Below, piece by piece: positions 6,891 to 10,538 of a stretch of 10,538 nt of DNA. Position numbers and translations under genes: made by a program. The notes under the pieces were generated by a model, which was not told the origin of the DNA, made no database searches, and saw only the letters and a list, made by a program, of their open reading frames with translations. The stretch is from JACOTV01 sp964445135 (GTDB taxonomy: Bacteria; Patescibacteriota; Microgenomatia; UBA1406; GWC2-37-13). The stretch lies in assembly GCA_964445135.1 (NCBI GenBank), contig CAYUJW010000038.1:1-10538 (forward strand), given 5' to 3'. Every line of letters begins with the position of its first letter. Within the stretch, counting starts at the first letter, position 1.

Positions 6891-7841
6891 TTAGATCCCT
6901 AATACTTCTTTATTTTTTTGCTTTATATAGTCGCGGTTTTTAGTCAGTGCAAAGTACATTCCATGCACTATCCCCCACATTGAATATTGGATATTTTGGC
7001 GTTCTATATGTAATAGATAGTACAGTGCGATGATTGGATGGATGACGAAAAGAAATATGAAAAACTGCAAAAATGATGAGTGTAGTCGCATGTATATAAT
7101 TCTATTTCTTGCAAATAAATATGCTTTCTCAGGTGAGTTATAGAGGCGCGCTTGCCCAACAACTACGTTTTTCTGTTGTTTTTTTGGAAGTTTATACTCC
7201 AGCGAATGCCAGATCTTGGCCGTTGGAGTGGGGATAATTTTATAGCCATTATTCATCATCCGCTGCCCCAAATCCGGCTCCTCAAATATCATGGGAAACA
7301 ACACATCGTCGAGTCCACCGACTGCATCATATGCGGCGGTTGAAACACTATACATGCTGTGAAAATGATTCGCGCCTTGGGTCATTTTTGGATTAAGAAA
7401 ACTCCTAAGAAGGCTCGTTACTGGATCAATTGTCACGGCATAATTCATCAATTTCTTCGTTGCAATATCAATGTGCGCGGGGCCCGTCATTCCAATTTTT
7501 GGGTCCTTCGAAAGCGTATGAATCTGTTTTGTGATAGTTGTTTTATCAACCAATACGTCACTCCCCAAAATAGTTAAATAGGCATAGTTTTGATCAATAT
7601 TAAAATGGCTATATCCGAGATTGATTGCGCGGGAGATAAAGTAATTCTTATCCAGACGAAGGTAGTTGACTTTGAATTTCTGGGCAATAGTTGATACCGA
7701 TTCAGTGGATCCATTATCGACAATATATATGTTCTGAGGCGATACGTGAGCTTTGTGAATTATGCCCGCCAGACAAAGTTCAAGAACAGTCGCTCGGTTG
7801 TAGGCAATCGTCATCACGGCCGCAGGTGCTTTTTTTGTCAC
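6891..7841 (-). CDS. GT2 family glycosyltransferase with C-terminal membrane segment
   Basis: A GT2 protein of 316 residues from the preferred start. The GT-A signatures run in order: VMTIAYNR at about 9-16, IVDNGST at 40-46 and LGSDVLV at 92-98, where the usual DxD reads GSD. The GGLDDVLFPMIFEEPDLGQRM segment at 175-195 holds the catalytic acid. A hydrophobic helix at about 256-278, perhaps with a second near 285-299, should anchor it to the inner membrane next to a lipid-linked acceptor. Start choice: the frame allows GTG at 7862, but GTG at 7839-7841 overlaps the TGA of the upstream acyltransferase gene by four bases (GTGA), and AAGGAG lies 11 bases before it, so coupled translation from 7841 is more likely. 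Donor and acceptor sugars are unknown. Confidence 0.87.
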   Translation of the reverse strand: MTKKAPAAVMTIAYNRATVLELCLAGIIHKAHVSPQNIYIVDNGSTESVSTIAQKFKVNYLRLDKNYFISRAINLGYSHFNIDQNYAYLTILGSDVLVDKTTITKQIHTLSKDPKIGMTGPAHIDIATKKLMNYAVTIDPVTSLLRSFLNPKMTQGANHFHSMYSVSTAAYDAVGGLDDVLFPMIFEEPDLGQRMMNNGYKIIPTPTAKIWHSLEYKLPKKQQKNVVVGQARLYNSPEKAYLFARNRIIYMRLHSSFLQFFIFLFVIHPIIALYYLLHIERQNIQYSMWGIVHGMYFALTKNRDYIKQKNKEVLGI

Positions 7842-8536
7842 GGTGTCTGGCGCTCCTTCCACGCTTCATATCCAATTTTTTCCCATGGCATGCCGCGCGT
7901 AAAATGCGCCATCCAGGGCGTGTGTTGCGAAAATGTTTGAACATGTCCTTTTGGCCGAGCTGGATTGCCGTAGGCCACCATGTACTGGTCAATTGATTTT
8001 GTCACGACACTTCCTGCTCCAATAAGCACGCCTCGTCCAATGTGAACCCCGGGTAGAATCGTCGATGCGGCGCCAAGCACCGCCTCATCATCGACCACAG
8101 GCGCCGCGCTTATTGTTGATGGTGGATGTTTGTCATCAGTCAAGGTGGTACGAGGGCCAATCCATACATATCTGCCAATTGTGGTGCCAGGCGCCAAAAA
8201 TACCCCGCTATGCAAGCGCGAGTAGTTGCCAATCACCACTGACTCTTGCACATCACATTGTGTGCCAATTGAACAGGAATGGCCGATGGCGGTGTGGCTA
8301 CGTATGATTGCATGGTGACTGATGTGACAGTTGTCCCCGATCTGTACGCCTTGATATATCACGGCGTGTGATCTGATGTGACAGTTGTCCCCCACTGTTG
8401 TCTTGGTCGTTCCATCACCGTATCCAACGATTGCAAAATCCTCAACAATGCAATTGGCACCAAGCGTAGTTCCTGGTTTGATGAGCGCCGTTTCGGCGAT
8501 TTGGCAACTTGGAAAAATGGTTTTTTGTGCTGACAT
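7838..8536 (-). CDS. Left-handed beta-helix (hexapeptide) acyltransferase, probable sugar N- or O-acetyltransferase
   Basis: A 232-residue protein built mainly of hexapeptide-repeat rungs from about residue 18 to 178 (for example VQIGDNC, HTAIGHSC, TTIGRYVWIG, VHIGRGVLIGAG), the fold of trimeric acetyl-CoA-dependent transferases. It ends in the usual GNPARPKG turn (190-197) and a helical tail. There is no membrane span, so it acts in the cytosol on a nucleotide sugar or similar. The family includes WbbJ- and WxcM/FdtC/QdtC-like enzymes. The neighbouring aminotransferase and cupin make N-acetylation of a dTDP-3-amino-3,6-dideoxyhexose the most coherent guess. The ATG at 8534-8536 is preferred over a TTG at 8557, which would add seven residues reaching back almost to the upstream stop. 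Its TGA overlaps the next gene's GTG by four bases. A 20-base direct repeat encodes part of two rungs. Confidence 0.87.
   Translation of the reverse strand: MSAQKTIFPSCQIAETALIKPGTTLGANCIVEDFAIVGYGDGTTKTTVGDNCHIRSHAVIYQGVQIGDNCHISHHAIIRSHTAIGHSCSIGTQCDVQESVVIGNYSRLHSGVFLAPGTTIGRYVWIGPRTTLTDDKHPPSTISAAPVVDDEAVLGAASTILPGVHIGRGVLIGAGSVVTKSIDQYMVAYGNPARPKGHVQTFSQHTPWMAHFTRGMPWEKIGYEAWKERQTP
7853..7858 (-). promoter_or_regulatory. Shine-Dalgarno AAGGAG for the GTG start at 7841
   Basis: One of very few Shine-Dalgarno-like sites in the window. It sits in the last codons of the acyltransferase gene, 11 bases before the GTG that overlaps that gene's stop codon. This supports translational coupling and decides between the two candidate GTG starts. 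Confidence 0.5.
8319..8392. repeat. 20-bp direct repeat in the beta-helix coding region
   Basis: The same 20 bases occur at 8319-8338 and 8373-8392, offset by 54 bases. That is 18 codons or three hexapeptide rungs, and both copies encode GDNCHI. Identity at the DNA level, not only in protein, suggests a recent internal duplication or gene conversion of a rung block. Confidence 0.8.
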
Positions 8537-8561
8537 AAAAAGCAAGCAATGGATCAAATGA

Positions 8562-9977
8562 TTATTTTATTTGATAGACATAGGTATCGTCTGGGGTCCA
8601 TTGGCGGTTCGCATAGCTTATGAGGATGGCGCCTGCGCTTAAGGCCACGATCGTGTGTGCCATTTCTGGGGCGACATGAAGTCTGACATACTCCTCATCT
8701 TTAGCATCTAAAATATGCACTGTCTGCTCGTGCGTCTTTATATTCTCAAGTATTACTTTCACACGACCGGTGACTATACCAAACCACTCATCGCACTTTT
8801 TGTGATAATGATTTCCCCGCGTGACGCCTTTTTTTTCAAAGGTAACAAAGTACAGTTGGCCAAACTTCAATGAACCAACAATTTGGTCATTTTGCAAAAA
8901 CAGCACCAGCTTTCCGCGCGTATCTACAATTGGGTGTACGATTTCTGCTGTTTTATTCATGGTAAAGGATGGTGAAGTTCGTGTGCGATAATGTCTCATT
9001 ATACCCCGGATCGTGCCCCGCACACTCCCCAGTTGTCGTGCGTTTTTTTGACGAATGGCGAGGCTGAAATAGTAAAGATTTAGAAACAGAAGATAGCTCA
9101 GAAATCTGGCCATTTTATCTATAGTATCTGGCTTGATATGTCGCAGGTAAAACACCATAAAATTACTCATGCGGCTCGCGGCATCAGGACGATCATTAAA
9201 AAATCCATCACGCGATGGGCAATGTTGCACACTTGCTTGGGGGTTGTAGGTGAGGCAATATCCAAGCGCTTGAATCTTAAACGCCAGATCTGCTTCACAA
9301 TACTCGCCGACCCCATCGTATGTTTCATCAAATCCCCCACTCTGCCTGGCAAGGTGCGTTCTAAGCGCAAAGTTGCACGGTTCAAGATTGGTGACGATTT
9401 GTTCGGGAACTTTTTTGGAGTGTGCAAAATTAGATCCCAAACTAAATGCACCCGAGCGAAACCAGTGGGCAACCTTTCTTGAGTTACCCTCCAAAAAATA
9501 TTGAAAATAAAGGGAGCCGATGCTTCTCCAAAAGAGCGAACCACTTCGCATTTTTTTCTCAAAAATAAATAAATCACGGTTTTTTATATATGGTTGCGGA
9601 ATGACAGTTGGGCCCGTTACTCCACCTACTCGTTTGTTGTTGGCAAACGTTTGAATCACTTGCGCAATCCATGTGGGATCGGCTACGATGTCATCATCTG
9701 TTCGAATAAATAGTGGTGCCTGGGCATTGGAAAGGGCGATATTTGAAGCGCGGGCTAAGCCTTTAATCTCTTGATTAATGACCCGAATGCGAAGTGCTTT
9801 TGAATACTTCGCAAGCACCTGGTGTGTGTTGTCTGTTGAGCGATAGTCGACCACTATCACTTCAAAATCTTTATACGTTTGCTTGCTAAGGGAGGCGAGA
9901 GTTTTTGCGAGGCTGCGGCCGCGATTACCCGTTGGAATGAATATGCTAACCGCTGGTTTTCTGCTATTTTTTTTCAT
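8562..9977 (-). CDS. Fusion of GT2 glycosyltransferase and cupin (sugar ketoisomerase/epimerase-like)
   Basis: A 471-residue two-domain protein. Residues 8-280 are a GT2 domain: VSIFIPTGNRG at 10-20, VVDYRSTD at 42-49, the metal-binding TDDD at 93-96 and GGFDETYDGVGEYCEADLAFK at 214-234. A hydrophobic stretch near 290-308 may touch the membrane. After a basic linker, residues about 342-471 form a cupin with the metal or active-site pattern RGNHYH at 387-392 (H390, H392), E397 and H441. Cupins of this look occur as the C-terminal domain of CapF and among WxcM/FdtA-like sugar isomerases; which one fits is unclear. The frame is open back to 10112, but homology begins at the ATG at 9975-9977, which overlaps the end of the aminotransferase gene by 14 bases. 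An internal ATG (M340) could also yield the cupin alone. The next gene follows after 25 bases. Confidence 0.85.
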   Translation of the reverse strand: MKKNSRKPAVSIFIPTGNRGRSLAKTLASLSKQTYKDFEVIVVDYRSTDNTHQVLAKYSKALRIRVINQEIKGLARASNIALSNAQAPLFIRTDDDIVADPTWIAQVIQTFANNKRVGGVTGPTVIPQPYIKNRDLFIFEKKMRSGSLFWRSIGSLYFQYFLEGNSRKVAHWFRSGAFSLGSNFAHSKKVPEQIVTNLEPCNFALRTHLARQSGGFDETYDGVGEYCEADLAFKIQALGYCLTYNPQASVQHCPSRDGFFNDRPDAASRMSNFMVFYLRHIKPDTIDKMARFLSYLLFLNLYYFSLAIRQKNARQLGSVRGTIRGIMRHYRTRTSPSFTMNKTAEIVHPIVDTRGKLVLFLQNDQIVGSLKFGQLYFVTFEKKGVTRGNHYHKKCDEWFGIVTGRVKVILENIKTHEQTVHILDAKDEEYVRLHVAPEMAHTIVALSAGAILISYANRQWTPDDTYVYQIK

Positions 9978-10538
9978 ACCACTTGGCAATCGTGTGAGTA
10001 ATTTTTGTGACTTCATTTTGTGAAAGCTCAGGATATATGGGAAGCGAGAGTGTTTTTTGGGCGCGCTTTTTGGCCTGGCGAAAATCGCCTGATTTATATC
10101 CAAGATGCGCAAATGCCGCCTGCATATGAAGCGGGATGGGATAGTGAATTTGAGTTTGAATCCCCTCTTCCAATAAATGTTTTTGCAGCTCGTTTCGCCT
10201 CACGCATGTGATGGTGTAAAGGTGGTAAACGCTTGGGCGATGCGCATCATTGATTGGTTGTTCAATCTCAGGTATGTGTCCAAGTTGCGCTTGGTATTGA
10301 GCAGCAAGCGCTTGGCGCTGGCGATTGTATGTATCAAGGTGTGTGAGTTTTACCCTCAGCCAGGCAGCTTGTAGAGAGTCAAGGCGTGAGTTTGTGCCAT
10401 GGGATGCGTGGTGGTATTTTTTTGTTTGTCCATATTCGCGCGCCCTCTCCACGCGACGTGCAATGTGGGATGAATTAGTGACTACTGCTCCCCCATCACC
10501 ATATGCTCCCAGATTTTTTGTTGGGTAAAAAGAAAAGG
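9964..10538 (-). CDS. DegT/DnrJ/EryC1/StrS sugar aminotransferase, C-terminal part (FdtB/QdtB-like)
   Basis: About 190 residues of a PLP-dependent sugar aminotransferase run off the right edge; the frame is open from the TAG at 9964 to 10538. The first visible residues read FSFYPTKNLGAYGDGGA, so the catalytic PLP lysine is present (codon 10516-10518), unlike in rfbH of this window. Next come HGTNSRLDSLQAAWLRVKL, a signature of the VioA/FdtB/QdtB type, then VYHLYTI and HYPIPLHMQAAF, and SLPIYPELSQNEV near the end. This pattern is closest to enzymes that aminate dTDP-3-keto-6-deoxyhexoses at C3, but other sugar aminotransferases share most of it. Internal GTG 10452 is not the start because coding continues upstream. 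The gene overlaps the next one by 14 bases, pointing to an operon with the GT2-cupin and acyltransferase genes. Confidence 0.9.
   Translation of the reverse strand, partial: FSFYPTKNLGAYGDGGAVVTNSSHIARRVERAREYGQTKKYHHASHGTNSRLDSLQAAWLRVKLTHLDTYNRQRQALAAQYQAQLGHIPEIEQPINDAHRPSVYHLYTITCVRRNELQKHLLEEGIQTQIHYPIPLHMQAAFAHLGYKSGDFRQAKKRAQKTLSLPIYPELSQNEVTKITHTIAKWYEKK

Noticed and set aside
9167..9577. Minus-strand open frame of 136 codons
   Set aside because: It is an out-of-frame shadow of the GT2-cupin gene, which carries the recognisable motifs.
9978..10112. N-terminal extension of the GT2-cupin frame
   Set aside because: These 45 residues overlap the aminotransferase coding sequence and show no glycosyltransferase features; the first GT2 strand follows the ATG at 9977.
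10450..10452. GTG as start of a 162-residue aminotransferase
   Set aside because: The frame is open to the window edge and the upstream residues include the PLP-lysine motif FYPTKN, so this is an internal codon.

Overview
The window is a stretch of a bacterial surface-polysaccharide (O-antigen or capsule-like) biosynthesis locus. It comes from a draft or metagenomic scaffold: two runs of exactly 100 N (2941-3040 and 6317-6416) are placeholder gaps, and the left edge sits inside a heptamer tandem repeat. All recognisable genes but one lie on the minus strand, so the locus reads from right to left. By eye the base composition is moderate. Shine-Dalgarno sequences are almost absent, two starts have a TATAAT box directly upstream, and neighbouring genes are tightly packed or overlapping. 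Together with the gene set (many GT2 glycosyltransferases, a membrane-anchored SppA, a PPOX-like FAD protein) this suggests a small-genome, poorly cultured bacterium, possibly of the Patescibacteria/CPR, but nothing here proves the lineage. TGA, TAA and TAG are all used as stops.

Layout in minus-strand order. (1) 10538-7838 holds three genes that plausibly work together: the C-terminal part of a PLP sugar aminotransferase that keeps its catalytic lysine (FdtB/QdtB type), a GT2 glycosyltransferase fused to a cupin domain, and a left-handed beta-helix acyltransferase. Aminotransferase, ketoisomerase-like cupin and acetyltransferase are the three activities needed to make a dTDP-3-acetamido-3,6-dideoxyhexose. 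(2) 7841-5801 holds a second GT2, then the N-terminal part of a SAM methyltransferase, a gap, and the C-terminal part of another GT2. The last two read as one frame through the N run but are probably two genes. (3) 5780-4791 is the only plus-strand gene, a protein I do not recognise; its TDGDR motif hints at a GT-A-like fold. (4) After a short AT-rich divergent promoter region comes rfbH (4708-3395), the PMP/[2Fe-2S] CDP-4-dehydro-6-deoxyglucose 3-dehydratase, with all four cluster cysteines and the His-for-Lys change of that enzyme. (5) A gapped GT2 (3372-2676) follows. (6) Last come an SppA-type S49 peptidase (2489-1407) and an FAD-dependent amine-oxidase-like protein (1360-80), ending near the heptamer repeat.

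Taken together, the locus appears to build a glycan with rare deoxysugars: a 3,6-dideoxyhexose by way of RfbH and probably a 3-N-acylated amino sugar, joined by at least four GT2 enzymes and perhaps O- or N-methylated. The RfbH reductase partner, the nucleotidyltransferases, the 4,6-dehydratases, a flippase and a polymerase are not in the window. No tRNA, rRNA, CRISPR array, transposase or phage gene was seen. No gene-free stretch exceeds about 190 bases.
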